From contig NC_134353.1 of assembly GCF_048569485.1 (NCBI RefSeq), positions 67,551,730 to 67,615,729 of the forward strand: 64,000 nt of DNA, read 5' to 3'. Source of the stretch: Anomaloglossus baeobatrachus. Its lineage: Eukaryota > Chordata > Amphibia > Anura > Aromobatidae. The translations under genes were made by a program, and so were the position numbers. The notes beneath the pieces were generated by a model, which worked only from the letters and a program-made list of their open reading frames with translations, searched no databases and was not told the DNA's origin. Below are positions 31,671-45,304 of the stretch, one piece after another; the first letter of the stretch is position 1, and every line of letters starts with the position of its first letter.

Positions 31671-33764
31671 GCTGCGTGGAGCTGACAGGAGCGGCGGTGT
31701 CTTCAGCAGCTCCTGTCACCTTCATGTAGCAGAGCTGGATGCAACGCTGGAGGTCCGTGGATTACGCCGGACATGGAGGGCTTTGTTGGGGATAATAAAT
31801 TGGTTACGAGGGAATTGGTTTGTGTTTTTTATTTCTAATAAAGGATTGTTCGGGGGGTGTGTTTATTTACTGTAACTTACAGGTTAATCATGGAAGGTAT
31901 CTCGGGGAGACGCCTGACATGATTAATCTAGGACTTATTGGCAGCTATGGGCTGCCATTAACTCCTTATTACCCCGATTGCCAACGCACCAGGGCCAATC
32001 TGGGTAGAGTCCCAGAACAGTCACATCTATTGTATGCGGCCATTCTGAGCGGCTGCAGGCTGATATTATTAGGCTGGGGGGCTCCCCATAACGTGGAGCT
32101 CCCCATCCTGGGAATACCAGCCTTCAGCCGTGTGACTTTACCCTGGCTGGTATCAAAACGGGGGGGGACCACACGTCGGGTTTTTTGAATTATTTATTTA
32201 TTTTTTTAACTGCACAGTATAGTCCCGCCCCCCGGCGGCTGTGATTGGTTGCAGTGAGACAGCTGTCAATCAGCGTGGGGTGGTGTCTAACTGCAACCAA
32301 TCATAGGCGCCGGTGGGCGGGGAAAGCAGGGAATACGAGATTGCTTAATGAGCAGCCGGCTTTTTCAAAAGAGGAAAAGCCGCCGGAGTTTAGTGAACAG
32401 CCGTGCAGCGCTGCGGCAGTGATCGGGGAACGGTGAGTATGAGAGAGGGGTACTCCAGTCACTCTGGGGATTAGCGGTCACCGGTGAGTCCTTCACGGGT
32501 GACCGCTAATCAGGACGCGACACCCAGACACAGCCGCGGTATGACAATGAAGTCGGGTGAAGCTCACCCCAGTTCATTCTCTACGCGCGACTGTCTGCTG
32601 TCAGCGGGTATGTATCTACGACATTGTGCATCACAAACACGCATAAATTCACACGGACGACACATACACGTCAGTTATTTCTCTCACGCATAAACGGGCA
32701 TCCAACACGCACACACGGCTAGCATACGGCATTCACACAGATGGCACACGGACAGAAAAAAAGGACACAAAAATGGAAAACGGACATGAAAAACGGACGT
32801 AACACACGTGCGTGTTTTTTCACGGACGTGTGAAGGGGGCCACAGTGGGTGTATTGGACCGAAGGTACCGTTCACTTGCCTGGTGGAGCAAACTGGACCA
32901 GCCGCTGAGTCTTCACTACTACCACTGGAGGTGGCAGCAGGTACACACGCTGGTAAGCAGACTGCAGCCCCAGGGAATCTGCTGTACCCTGGCAGCCGGT
33001 GCCACGGACACTGGTGCCACTGAAACAGTACAGTCTCTGGAAGCAGCGACAGCAGCAGCAGACAGAGTAGTGGATCCGTCTGGGATGGGTGGATGGATGG
33101 ATAGATATGGCAGCAGTAACCGGCATGGATAGTTGTAGTGGCGGGTATTGTCGTAGAAAGCCAGCGCAGTTGGTTGCGGCAGCAGAAAACTGGAACAGGA
33201 CTGAAATATAGATAAATGACAGCAGCAGTACAAAAAGACCTGAGAACTGGCCACGTAACTAATTCATTGCCCAGGCACCTCCCTTAAGGGGAAGGTGCCT
33301 TAAATACCTGCAAACTCTCAGCTGACCTGAGAAGGCAATTCTGGGTCAGGGTGCGCTAGCCCTTTAAGAAAAAGGGCGTGACCAATCACGTACACTTCAG
33401 GCAGAACCAGGAAGCCTGTGAAGTGTACACAGGCTCTTGAAGACGGCAGCATGGATCGGAGATGGGGCAGCCACCACAAGATCGACGGGCAAATGAGAGA
33501 ACCGATGTCCCCACCGGAGAAGGAGGGAGGGATGGTGCGGTGACGCTAGAATGGGCGTTATGGTACCCCCCTATGCTCCATCTTTTCCAGGAATTTTTTA
33601 AGGAGAAGAGGGACATTAATATGAACTACTGAGGGGGCAGGAGGGTGCAAAGAGTCAGCAATCCAGTGGGGGCTAAAGCAAGAAGAGGCCTTCTAGTTAT
33701 AAAAGATTGGACTGATGAATGCTCCTACTCTAGCCTATGACCTCTTTAAACCATTCACGTTATA
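31671..33764. other. Mosaic of unassigned dispersed repeats
   Basis: No gene. The part 31900-32200 has an inverted counterpart at about 62240-62520: both contain ATATTATTAGGCTGGG with a short hairpin and CCTGGTGCGTTGG-type sequence. So it is a dispersed repeat present twice in this window. The region 32230-32520 has inverted patches (TGCAACCAATCA around 32303; GATTAGCGGTCACC/GGTGACCGCTAATC at 32470-32512). The region 32870-33600 is low complexity in places (CAGCAG, GGATGGAT) and may be LTR-derived; its ends were not found. Confidence 0.4.
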
Positions 33765-34629
33765 CACTGATGAGCAAAAGCGTAACAATGTTTTGAACTT
33801 TTGACTTTCAGGCTCCTTATCTCACCATCCACTACAGCTTAGAACAGAGGTCTCAAACACACGGCCCGTGGGCCACATGCGGCCACTGAAGCTGCTTGTT
33901 GCGGCCTGGAGACCTCAGGATGATTGTGGCCCTATGCTGGGGGTCGGCGCCGGCAGGGCTTTACTATAGTTGAATCATTTGCAGTGACGCACAGAGGAAC
34001 TGTCTGCGCTATACCAATGGCTGCCGCCCGCCAATCAGATGCAAGGAGGTGACTTCGCTGTATGACGTCACCTCCTTGCATCTGATTGGCCTGCGGCAGC
34101 CCATCGTGCAACGCAGACAGCTCCTCTGCGCGTCACTGCAATGATTCAACTGTAGTAAAGCCCTGCCGACGCCGACCCTCGGTTATAGGGCTGTGATCAT
34201 CACTGGCCGCCGCAAGCAAGTAAGGTTCGTGCCCACAATCACGACCTGCTGCGTCCTGGACACTGTGGGTCCTGAAATGGGGGGCTGCAAATCTCCTCCA
34301 CAGGAGACTGCAGCTGCCAGTGCCTATGATCAGGGTTCGAGGCGCTGCAGTCTCCTCGCTGTGTTCTCCCTAGGGAGGGCGCTTGCGACTCCACAGCAAA
34401 GAATTTACATGCAGCGGCCTCTGAAAGCCGCACTGCAGGTCAGTTTTCGCCGCACGCGCACAGTGGGCACGGGATTTGTAGAAATCCCATCCATTCTTCT
34501 TGTACTGTACAGTATATCGCAGCGTTTTGGACAGCAGCTGAAACAAGCTGCATCCAAAACGCTGTGAACACTTTTCGTGGTCTCGCAGCCTAATAAGAGG
34601 GAATGGAGGAAAGGTGAGGAGAATTTTTC

Positions 34630-34875
34630 TTGTGTATTACTAAAGGATGGGCAAAATAATACTAGGCACAAGGATGAGAACAATACTACTAGGCACAAGG
34701 ATAGGCACAATACTACAAGGATGAGCACAATACTGCTGGGCACAATATTACTTACACAATAATACTGTGCACAAGGATGGGCACAATACTACTGGGCACA
34801 ATGATGGGCACAATACCACAAGGATGAGCACAATACTACTGGGCACAAGGATGGCCACCATAACACAAGGGTGAG
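34630..34875. repeat. Minisatellite, left part (split by Gypsy)
   Basis: Repeats of two short modules, ACAAGGATGAGC and ACAATACTACTGGGC, in varying order. This is the left fragment of the array that resumes at 48346. Confidence 0.9.
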
Positions 34876-35951
34876 TGACTCGCCCACCCCAGGGCTATGG
34901 GACACCCGGTACCGGGCCGGACTAGTCCGGGGGTCATCAGTGGTGGCTAGGCCCGACTCCGTGGCCCTGGTGGGGTCAATTAAGATGGCTTCAGTGGGGG
35001 TGATTGTTAAAGTTTATAATTTTCGTGACGCCACCTGTGGTTTGCGGCTATTAAGCCGCCGCTGCTGTATGAGGCTTCCGGGGTGATGGAACGGCAGCAA
35101 TGGTGGTACTGCTCCCCACAGGTGGAGCGGTGCCCCGGGGCAACAGTTGGTGCTTGTAAGTGTCTATGGTGATGTTGGTGTGAATGATACGGTGCAGGGC
35201 TGACAGGCAGTGAAAGAAACAGTCACAAACAGTAGTCTCTTTACCGTCTCCTCTTTTACTTTGAGAACAGTCCAGTCCTGGGAGACCGTTACAGGTGGTA
35301 GAGGGCTCCGGCCGGCGTGGAAGTAACTGAGGTATCTTTTTGACCAGATGAGTATGAGGCTACTCCTGTTCTTTCTTTGCTGTTATAGGACCCTGCACTC
35401 TGGATTAGCAATGGCCCTCTTGCTGCTGGGACCGATGATACGTCCCTCTCCCTGTGTGGTAGGCTGCGCAAGCCCTCTCTGGTGCTTCTCTGCTGGAGTC
35501 CACACCGGGCCCTGGTGATGCAGCTGTATCTTCAGGTTGTTTATGGGCCAGGTGCTTGCAGCTCTCCTGCCCTTCAGATTCAGCTACCAGGGAATATTTT
35601 AGGCCCTGGTGGCCACAGACTCAGATGTCCAAGTCTACTTCTTTGCCTCTCTGCAGCTCTGGCCTCCCTGGACTGAGCTAACCAGCTCCAGCCCCAGTTC
35701 ACCAGACTGCACACTCTGCGTCTCCTCTCTCTGCTCTCTCCTCACAGACTGAACACTAACTCCTCCCTCAGGTCAGACTTGAGGAATGCTCCCTGGAACT
35801 CCAGGTTCAGAGCTCCCCCTGCTGGCCTGAGGGAGAAACTGCATTGGATGTTAAACTTACTGGCCAATAGCCCTTCCAATTACCTCCAGGCTCAGCATTA
35901 ACCCTTTGGAGGGGCAATGCTGTTGTGGCGACCAGGTCCTGGGGCGCCACA
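34876..35951 (-). repeat. 3' LTR of the nested Gypsy
   Basis: 1076 bp. The minus strand reads TGTGGCGCCCCAGGACCTGG to GGTGGGCGAGTCA, with TG...CA ends. It carries the shared box GGTGGCGTCACGAAAATT (complement near 35023-35040). Confidence 0.9.
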
Positions 35952-35966
35952 CTCCCCCTTAGTTAA
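35952..35966 (-). promoter_or_regulatory. Polypurine tract
   Basis: Minus strand AACTAAGGGGGAG directly before the 3' LTR. In LTR retrotransposons this primes plus-strand synthesis. Confidence 0.75.
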
Positions 35967-36389
35967 ACTCAGTACTCCCGGACTGAAGAAACAAAAACAA
36001 GACATAACATGCTAGAACATTTCATCCCATTATGGGAGGCACATTTTCTTAAACGTTACAAACTTAAACAATACTATAAGAGTCCAGTGTGGCTCCCTGC
36101 CGGGTGTCCATTATACTGTTCCATGGGGGACCCGCCGCGATAAAACCCCCAACGTAGGCTCTGGGCGTGTGTCAGAGCATTGATGACCCCTCTCTATGCA
36201 CGCCGGACGGGTTTTTCTTCAGGGGTGAAGAGCACAGTAGGTGCAACCTATAAACAATTGAAGTTTTGGCCACTCATAGTCCAGTGACCCAGTTGTCCAT
36301 ATACTTAATCATTTAAATATAAAGCATTTTATACACAACATTACAGACATTTTAAATAACTATACACATTCTAATAGGTACTTTTTCTT

Positions 36390-39300
36390 TTTACTCTCTA
36401 TACCTTGGAGGGGGCTGTCCCCGAGTGCTGCGTTGGGACCTGCGTAGCTCTGGTGTTTGTCCCTGACTACTTGGTGTATGCTCTACCTCAGTGCTACTGG
36501 TAGGCCTAACCCTGATAGGTATGCATGATGGTTGCCTACGTGGTCTGAGATTCGCCAAGGGTACGACAGGTTCACCACTGGCAGGGGGTTGATTCTCCTG
36601 TTCCACTGCTGGCGTGTCATCTTGTGTTGGGACGGACAGTTCCTTAGGTGGATCTGGAACCTCTTCTGTTTCTGGCTCAACCAATTGCGGGAACGTCAAG
36701 ACTGGTACCACTATAGCATTATTTATTCAGGTCCAAGTTTTGGGGAATTTTCCAAGTATTGTTTGGATCATCTCTTCCTCTTTTTCTTGAATTTGGGGAC
36801 TTTCTTGTACTTCCTCTACTTCCTTTTGGATTTTGCACCGTTCAGGGCACGCTTTCAGGCGGTCTCTAGAAACTGCTTGATAGGTCTTGCCTTCATCTTT
36901 GCTTATGAGACATACTTTACTATTGTCAAAGTTGGAGGGAATAATGGTGTAGGGTTCATTCTCCCACTGATCATCTAATTTATGCGCCCTCCGCTTTTTC
37001 TTGAGGACCTGTTCTCCAGGTGCTAAGGGAGTTGCTGGGGCTGTTTGATTGTAGTTCTTTTCTTGTCTCATTCTTGCTTGGGACAGGCTCTTTTCTACGC
37101 ATTCCTGGACTTTGCGGTACTGCTGTTGTCGCTCTGTATCCCAATCCTCTATCTCTTGGAGCGCTTCAGGTGACACAGTTCCCATCTCAAAGTCTACAGG
37201 TAACTTGCCAGGTCTTGCTCGCATCAGGTAAGCAGGGCTGCAGTTGGTCGAATTTACCGGGATATGGTTGTACAGGTCTACCAGATCTGGTAACTTCTCT
37301 GGCCATTGGTTTCTTTCTTCTAGAGGTAGAGTCTTGAGCATATCAATAACCACATGGTTCATCTTCTCGCACAAGCCATTGGTTTGGGGATGGTACGGTG
37401 TTGTTCTGATTTTCTTACAGCCGTACATGTTACAGAACTCTTGAAACACTTCTGCCTCGAATGCAGGACCTTGATCAGTCATTACCCTTTCAGGATAACC
37501 GTGAGGTCGACAAAAGTATGCCTGAAATGCTCTAGCTGCTGTTCTGGCTGTCTGGTCTTTCACAGGCACTACTACCAGGAAACGAGAGTAATAGTCCACA
37601 ATGGTGAAGGCGTAAACATAGCCAGACCGGTTTGGTGTTAACTTCACGTGGTCCAGGGCCACCAACTCTAGGGGCTGCTTTGTGACAATTGGCTGTAGGG
37701 GAGACCTCTGGCTGGCATCATCCTTCCGCCTCAGGTTACACGGACCACAGTCTCAGCACCACTTCTCGACTGCCTTTCTCATGTGCACCCAGTAGAACCG
37801 ATCGCGGAGTAGGGTCTCCAACTTCTTCCACCCGAAGTGTCCTGCATTATCATGATAAGCTGCTAGGACCAGTGGAGCATCCCTCTGTGGGACCACTATC
37901 TGCCAGACGAGTTCATTCGTTCGCCAGTTGACATATCTCTTGCATAGCTTGCCTTGGTAGGTGAACAGTCGTCCCCTCTCCTTCCTCAGCTGCTGGGCTT
38001 CTTGTGGAGCATCGGGACCGAGATGGGTCTCAGCTTGGGCTAGCTTTTCTTTGACCAATCGCACGGCTGGGTCACCGTTCTGTGTATCTTCCCAATTATG
38101 GTGGAGTAATGGGTTGACCGAGACCTCGTGCTGGCTCGAGCGCTTCCCTCCTACAGCATGCTCACACTGGGAGACACCTTGGTGATGGAAAGCCGGTAAC
38201 TCTATCTCTTCGAGTTCATCCAGGTCTTCTCCAGACTCGGGTAAGTGAGGCATTCTGGACAGCGCATCAGCATTGTTATTCTTCTTGCCAGCCCGGTACT
38301 TGATGGTAAAGTCAAAGTTAGACAGCCGGGCCATCCATCGCTGCTCCAACGCACCTAGCTTGGCTGTTGCCAGATGCGTCAACGGATTGTTGTCCGTGAA
38401 GATGGTGAACTTGGCCGACGCCAGATAGTGCTTGAAGTGTTCAGTCACTGCCCAAACAATAGCGAGGAACTCCAGCTTGAAGGAACTGTAGTTTTCTGGA
38501 TTCCTTTCTGTGGGACGAAGCTTCCTACTGGCGTAAGCTATCACCTTCTCTCTGCCTCCCTGCACCTGGGACAGAACTGCTCCCAGTCCCACGTTGCTGG
38601 CGTCTGTGTACAGTACAAACGGCTGGTTGTAGTCAGGGTAGGCCAGAATTTCTGCTCCCGTGAGAGCCCCTTTCAGCTGGACAAAAGATGTTTTTATTTG
38701 GCTGTTCCATTCAAATGGAGGGCTTTGCTTCTTAGCCTTCTTTGGCTGGCCCACCAGGAGATCTTGAAGAGGCGCTGCTATCTTTGTGAAACCATCAATG
38801 AACCTTCGGTAGTAGCCCACCAGCCCAAGGAACTGTCGCACCTCCTTCACCGTGGTGGGTCTTGGCCAGTCCTTGATTACTGTGACTTTCTCTGGATCAG
38901 GTGCCACACCTTCTGCGCTGACCACATGACCCAGGTACTGTACCTTTGGCTTCAAGAGGTGACATTTGGACGGCTTTATCTTCAGGCCATACTCTGACAA
39001 GGACTCGAACACTTCTGCTAAGTGCCTCAGGTGGTCTTCATAGGTCTTGGAGTAAACTATGACGTCATCCAGGTACAATAGCACGGTTTCAAAGTTGTAA
39101 TGGCCCAAGCAGCACTCCATCAGCCTTTGGAATGTCCCTGGGGCGTTGCAGAGCCCGAACGGCATACAATTGAACTCGCAGAGACCCATTGGTGTCGTGA
39201 ATGCAGTCTTCTCCTTGTCCGCCTCTGCCACGGGAACCTGCCAATTCCCACTGGTGAGATCCAGGGTGGAGAAATTATTAGCTGATTTTAAGGCTGTTAG

Positions 39301-40590
39301 TGACTCTTCTATTCTGGGTAGTGGATAAGCATCTTTATGTGTAATGCGGTTAATTTGTCTGTAATCTACACACATTCTCATTGTACCATCTTTTTTCTTT
39401 ACGAGCACTAGTGGAGCTGCCCAGGGGCTACAACTATCTCTGATAACCCCAGCCTCCTTCATTTCCCGTAACATTTCTTTGGCACGCTGATACTGTGCTG
39501 GGGGTACAGGGCGGTACCTCTCTTTAATGGGATGATGGTCACCCGTGGGGATTTGATGTTTAACCCCTTTTACCTGCCCAAAATCTAGGGGGTGTTTGCT
39601 GAAGACCCGCTCGTATTCCTGTACCACCCGGTAAACCCCATGCTTTTGGTGTGAGGGGGTGGAGTCGGTGCCCACATGTAATTTTTGGCACCAGTCCTCC
39701 AGCTGTCCCTTGGAGCCATTGTCTTCCGCCTGGTCGGACGGGATCAAGGGTTCCACTGCTTTGATGGTATTGTTACTGACAGTGTACAGTTTTGCTACAG
39801 TGGCGTACCGGGGCAATTTGGCTTCCTCCTCCCCACAATTCAGGACACAGACGGGCACTCTTCCCTTGCGGACGTCTGCTACCCCTCTGGCTATCAGGAC
39901 TCCAGGCCTACTGTCTGAATACACAGGTTCCACCAGGGCCTGGTAATCTTGACCCTTGAGGCCTATTGCTGCCCGACACCATATCAACATTTCACTTTTT
40001 GGGGAATTGCAATGGGGAGGGGGTCACTTACCCTCACACTGCCAATTTCTCCTCCGGCTAGCTCTACCTGCTGCCTTCTCATCAGGGCTCTGATCTCCCT
40101 CTGTAGGGCACGCTGCTGCCCGGAGCTGGCACCTTCAGACGCCTGCTGCAACAAAACTATCACTTCGGCAAGACAATCTTCCATCACATTTGTATTAATG
40201 GTTAGCAGTGGGTTAGATTCTTTGCGATCAATATCTACAATTATCATGCCCTGACATGGCAATTCTACCCGCCCCACTTTAATGGTTACCTCCTTATACC
40301 CAATTTGAGGCAAGGGCTGACCATTACTGGCCACAATTGTTAAATCATCATCTGGGCCATGGTCAATGTCTGAATCAGCCCAATATCTTTTGTACAGTTT
40401 ATAAGGGATGGTTGTTACCTGGGACCCCGTATCCAGGAGGGCATTCAAAGGGATCCCATCCAGCACAATAGGAAGGACCGGTCGTCCTCCCACATACTTG
40501 CTGCGGCTGGGGGTTGAGCCGGGCTTCCTTACACCTGGGGGTTGGCTCCTGGCCCCAGGTTCGGCCCATTTAAAGGACAGTGTCATGCAA
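36390..40590 (-). pseudogene. Gypsy pol (protease, RT, RNase H, integrase)
   Basis: Minus-strand fossil pol. In order: aspartic protease (LLDTGSQVT, about 40.4 kb); reverse transcriptase (about 38.9-39.6 kb, KKDGTMRMCVDYRQINR, TFQRLMECC and the YLDD catalytic box); RNase H (FVLYTDASNVGLGAVLSQ, about 38.6 kb); the integrase zinc-binding HHCC-type start (about 37.75-37.9 kb); the integrase core (VALDHVKL, MTDQGPAFEAEV, TTPYHPQTNGLCEK); and a Lys/Glu-rich C-terminal tail ending near 36.4 kb. Domain order is that of Ty3/Gypsy (integrase last). The clade was not determined. It is broken at a small number of places but otherwise well preserved, in keeping with the ~2% LTR divergence. Confidence 0.92.
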
Positions 40591-41578
40591 TGTGGCCCGC
40601 CTGGCTGCAGCGGCGGCAGATCGGTTGTCCAGTTGAATCATACCGGTCTGTGTCTTTTCCTCGGGTCGGCGGAATCCTCCTCTGTCGCATCCATGGGACG
40701 GCATCTGGGCTGGAGGCCAACTCGATTCTTGCAGGTGATGGGGTCACTTGTAGAGACTGCACGGTCTTGGCAAGGGCAGCCACAGTCTTGGTCAGCTCCT
40801 GGACCTGTTGTCTGAGCTCTGCAGTGGGATCCTTATCCAGGGCCTGTGCCTCAGCCCCTGCAGTGGCTCGGGTTGCAGGCATTCCCCCTGGGTATGTGAT
40901 AGCAAGAGGCCGGAGGGGTACTGGGTCATTTTGGGTAGAGTCTCTCAGTACCCGGATGGCCTGGTCCTTAAACTTTGCAAAGTCCAGAGCAGGGTTCTGC
41001 AGTACCATGATACGCAGCTGTGTACTGTGGGCGTCTGACAGGAGCCCTTCTATGAACTGCTCAGTTAGGAGTTTGTCTTCTTCACGTACACTCTCTTGGT
41101 CCACCTGTTTAATTGCTTTCAGGGCCTCCTGCAAGTCTAAGGCATAGTCCCGTATGCTGTCTGTGGCCCGTTGTTTGCACCCAAAGAATCTCATTTTTAT
41201 TTCTGCTGCGGTGCGGGTGTCAAAAGTACTCTTTAACTTAGCCAGTATCTGGGTTACTGTCCCTTTATCTGTGTCAGGCCAGGACTTCACTTCACGCTGG
41301 GCCGTGCCGGCTAGCTGCCCCATCAATATGCCCACCTTCTGGCTCTCAGTCAGAGGATACACTCTAAACAAGCTGTGCAGTCTTTCTCTGAAGTCGCTCA
41401 GGGTATGTGACTCCCCGGAGTACTGCGGCAGCCATTCTGCTCCCGGGATGTACGGCATTGTGATCGGCATTACCGGCGCTACAGCGGGGGCTGGGGCGAC
41501 GGCGACTGGGATTACTTGGGCCGGTGCTGCGGCGTCTCGGGCTATGGCAGCCAACCGCTCTCCCTCTGTGTCGGACAT
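40583..41578 (-). pseudogene. Gypsy gag
   Basis: About 330 residues on the minus strand. An Ala/Pro/Val-rich N-terminus is followed by a capsid-like helical region (LPQYSGESHTLSDFRERL; LLTEQFIEGLLSDAH) and a C-terminal zinc-knuckle start CRRCSQAGHIA. It encodes the structural protein of the intracellular particle. It lies just upstream of pol with almost no spacing, the usual Gypsy layout, where pol is commonly expressed by read-through or frameshifting. Confidence 0.85.
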
Positions 41579-41806
41579 TTTCCTGCGCCTTAGTGGACCT
41601 TACCAGGCTCTGTTCACTTTTCAAAATCTCTTCTGGGTAGCGCGGGGTTAACCACCCTCCGCTCTGATGGTGCGCTTCCTTTGCGCTCTTTTTCGGGCAC
41701 GCCCCTTTCTTCCCGCACTTTGCAAGCGGTAATGGCGGCGGCAGCTTTTCAACAGTAAAACGCAGTCTTTTCAGGCGCACAGTACCCGGTGGGCGCCGGG
41801 CACGTT

Positions 41807-41824
41807 ATCCTGTTTGTGACGCCA
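41807..41824 (-). promoter_or_regulatory. Primer-binding-like site
   Basis: Minus strand TGGCGTCACAAACAGGAT, a few bases inside the 5' LTR, begins with TGG as tRNA-primed elements do. The tRNA was not identified. The first 13 bases also occur inside several LTRs of this window. Confidence 0.6.
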
Positions 41825-42597
41825 AGTTTTACTCGCCCACCCCAGGGCTATGGGACACCCGGTGCCGGGCCGGACTAGTCCGGGGGTCATCAGTGGTGGC
41901 TGGGCCCGACTCTGTGGCCCTGGTGGGGTCAATTAAGATGGCTTCAGTGGGGGTGATTGTTAAAGTTTATAATTTTCGTGACGCCACCTGTGGTTTGCGG
42001 CTATTAAGCCGCCGCTGCTGTATGAGGCCTCCGGGGTGATGGAACGGCAGCAATGGTGGTACTGCTCCCCACAGGTGGAGCGGTGCCCCGGGCAGGGCCG
42101 TATTTGCCACTAGGCACCCGTGGTCCCGTGCCTAGGGCGGCACGTTGCGGGGGGCGGCACTTTCTGGCAGCAAAAAAAAAAAATTTTTTTTTTTTTTTTA
42201 CATCCCCGCCCCCCGTCCCTCCCTCCGTTACACTCGGCTGTGTTCCGGGGGGGGGGGGGGAGGAGAGGCGCACTTCTGCTGTCTATTTAAATACATGGCG
42301 GGCGCCTGGCATAGTGAGCTGACTAACCCCGGAAGTTCTATGGCCTGCACTTCCGGGGTCAGAGGCGCGCGGGCGCGACAATCAGCTCACTGCCCCGTGC
42401 TGCAGCGTCCAATGCTGCAGATGACACACGCCGCGGAGGAGGACGCGTCTGCAGCTGGAGCAAGCCAGAAGAGGAGCCAGCCAGAGCAGGGCGGCGGGCA
42501 CCGGAGCAGGTAAGGCAGAGCCTAGAATGTATGGGCACCTTACAGGTTAGGTGATGATCGTTGCGAATTGCGATGCCTCTTTTTATCCACTGTAATC

Positions 42598-44990
42598 ATG
42601 CAAGGGGAGGCTGGGGGGAGAGAGGCTGAGGCTGGGGGAGGCTGGGAAGAGAGGGAGGCTGGGAAGAGAGAGAGGCTGGGGGGAGGCTGGGAAGAGAGAG
42701 AGGCTGGGGGGAGGCTGGGAAGAGAGAGAGGCTGGGGGGAGGCTGGGAAAAGAGAGAGAGGCTGGGGGGAGGCTGGGAAGAGAGAGAGAGGCTGAGGCTG
42801 GGAAGAGAGAGGCTGAGGCTGGGAAGAGAGAGAGAGGCTGAGGCTGGGAAGAGAGAGAGGCTGGGAAGAGAGAGAGGCTGAGGGGAGGCTGGGAAGAGAG
42901 AGAGAGGCTGAGGCTGGGAAGAGAGAGAGACTGAGACTGGGGGGAGGCTGGGAAGAGAGAGGCTGAGGCTGGGGGGAGGCTGGGAAGAGAGAGGCTGAGG
43001 CTGGGGGGAGGCTGGGAAGAGAGAGAGGCTGAGGCTGGGAAGAGAGAGAGGCTGAGGCTGGGAAGAGAGAGAGGCTGAGGCTGGGAAGAGAGGCTGAGGC
43101 TGGGAAGAGAGGCTGGGGGGAGAGAGAGGCTGGGGGGAGAGAGAGGCTGGGGGGAGAGAGAGGCTGGGGGGAGAGAGGCTGAAGCTGGGGGGGAGGCTGG
43201 GAGAAGGGAGGCTGATGCTGAGGGAGGCTGATGCTGAGGGAGGCTGATGCTGGGGGAGGCTGGGAGGGGGAGGGTGAGGCTTGGAGGAGGGAAGCTGATG
43301 CTGAGGGAGACTTGGAGGAGGGAGGCTGAGGGAGGAGGGAGGCTGATGCTGGGAGGAGGGAGGCTGATGCTGGGGGAGGCTAGGAGGAGGGAGGCTGATG
43401 CTGGGGGAGGCTAGGAGGAGGGAGGCTGATGCTGGGGGAGGCTAGGAGGAGAGAGGCTGATGCTGAGGGAGGCTGGGAGGGGGAAGGTGAGGCTGGGAGG
43501 AGGGAGGCTGATGCTGGGGGAAGCTGGGAGGAGGGAGGCTGATGCTGGGGGAAGCTTGGAGGAGGGAGGCTGATGCTGGGGGAAGCTGGGAGGAGGGAGG
43601 CTGATGCTGAGGGAGGCTGGGATGGGGAAGGTGAGGCTGGGAGGAGGGAGGCTGATGCTGGGGGAAGCTGGGAGGAGGGAGGCTGATGCTGGGGGAAGCT
43701 GGGAGGAGGGAGGCTGATGCTGGGGGAAGCTGGAGGAGAGAGGCTGATGCTGAGGGAGGCTGGGAGGGGGAAGGTGAGGCTGGGAGGAGGGAGGCTGATG
43801 CTGGGGGAAGCTGGGAGGAGGGAGGCTGATACTGGGGGAAGCTGGGAGGAGGGAGGCTGATGCTGAGGGAGGCTGGGAGGGGGAAGGTGAGGCTGGGAGG
43901 AGGGAGGCTGATGCTGGGGGAAGCTGGGAGGGTGAGGCTTGGAGGAGGGAAGCTGATGCTGAGGGAGGCTTGGAGGAGGGAGGCTGATGCTGAGGGAGGT
44001 TGATGCTGGGGGAGGCTGGGAGGAGGAAGGCTGATGCTGGGGGAGGCTGGGAGGAGGGAGGCTGATACTGGGGGAGGCTGGGAGGAGGGAGGCTGATGCT
44101 GGGGGAGGCTGGGAGGAGGGAGGCTGATGCTGGGGGAGGCTGGGAGGAGGGAGGCTGATGCTGAGGGAGGAGGGAGGTTGATGCTGGGGGAGGCTGGGAG
44201 GAGGAAGGCTGATGCTGGGGGAGGCTGGGAGGAGGGAGGCTGATGCTGGGGGAGGCTGGGAGGAGGGAGGCTGATGCTGGGGGAGGCTGGGAGGAGGGAG
44301 GCTGATGCTGGGGGAGGCTGGGAGGAGGGAGGCTGATGCTGGGGGAGGCTGGGAGGAGGGAGGCTGATACTGGGGGATGCTGGGAGGAGGGAGGCTGATA
44401 CTGGGGGATGCTGGGAGGAGAGAGGCTGATGCTGGGGGAGGCTGGGAGGGGGAGGCTTGGAGGAGGGAGGCTGATGCTCAGGGAGGCTGGGAGGCTGATG
44501 CTGGGGGAGGCTTGGAGGAGGGGGGGCTGGGAGGAGGGAGGCTGATGCTGGGGGAGGCTGGGAGGAGGGAGGCTGATGCTGGGGGAGGCTGGGAGGAGGG
44601 AGGCTGATGCTGGGGGAGGCTGGGAGGAGGGAGGCTGATGCTGGGGGAAGCTGGGAGCAGGGAGGCTGATGCTGGGGGAGGCTGGGAGGAGAGAGGCTGA
44701 TGCTGGAGGAGGCTCATGCTGGGGGAGGCTGGGAGGAGAGAGGCTGATGCTGGAGGAGGCTCATGCTGGGGGAGGCTGGGAGGAGAGAGGCTGATGCTGG
44801 AGGAGGCTCATGCTGGGGGAGGCTTGGAGGAGAGAGGCTGATGCTGGGGTAAGCTGGGAGCAGGGAGGCTGATGCTGAGGGAGGCTGGGGGGAGAGAGGC
44901 TGATGCTGGGGGAGGCTGGGGGGAGAGAGGCTGATGCTGGGGGAGAGGCTGCTGCTGGAGGCGGGGGGAGAGAGGCTGCTGCTGGGGGAA
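42598..44990. repeat. Minisatellite 1 (GAGGCTGATGCTGGGGGAG type)
   Basis: 2.4 kb of purine-rich repeats. The left part (to about 43200) is built on GGCTGGGAAGAGAGAGA. The right part is a ~31-bp unit, GAGGCTGATGCTGGGGGAG plus GCTGGGAGGAGG. The two parts grade into one another, showing unit turnover along the array. Confidence 0.95.
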
Positions 44991-45304
44991 TGGGAGAGAG
45001 GGGCCAATGCTAGAGACAGAGGACAAGGGTTGAGGGATAGAGCAATGACAATATCGATGGGGGGGAGTGTAAGGACTCAGAATAAGAGGGGGGCAGCATT
45101 GGGAGCTCATTATGGAGAAGGGGCAGCATGTGTGGGCTCAGTATGGAGTGGAACAATGTAGGGGGAGTCAATATCAAGAGTGGGGTAGTGTGTGTGTGTG
45201 TGTGGGGGGTGTCAGCATAAGCGCTAGTGTGGTGGTCTTAGTATGATGAGTGGGGCAGCATGGAGGTGTCATTATGGAAAAGAGGAAGGCAGCATTAGGA
45301 GCTC

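Noticed and set aside
42568-44607. Gly/Glu/Arg-rich frames in purine-rich DNA
   Set aside because: By-products of minisatellite 1; no unique sequence.
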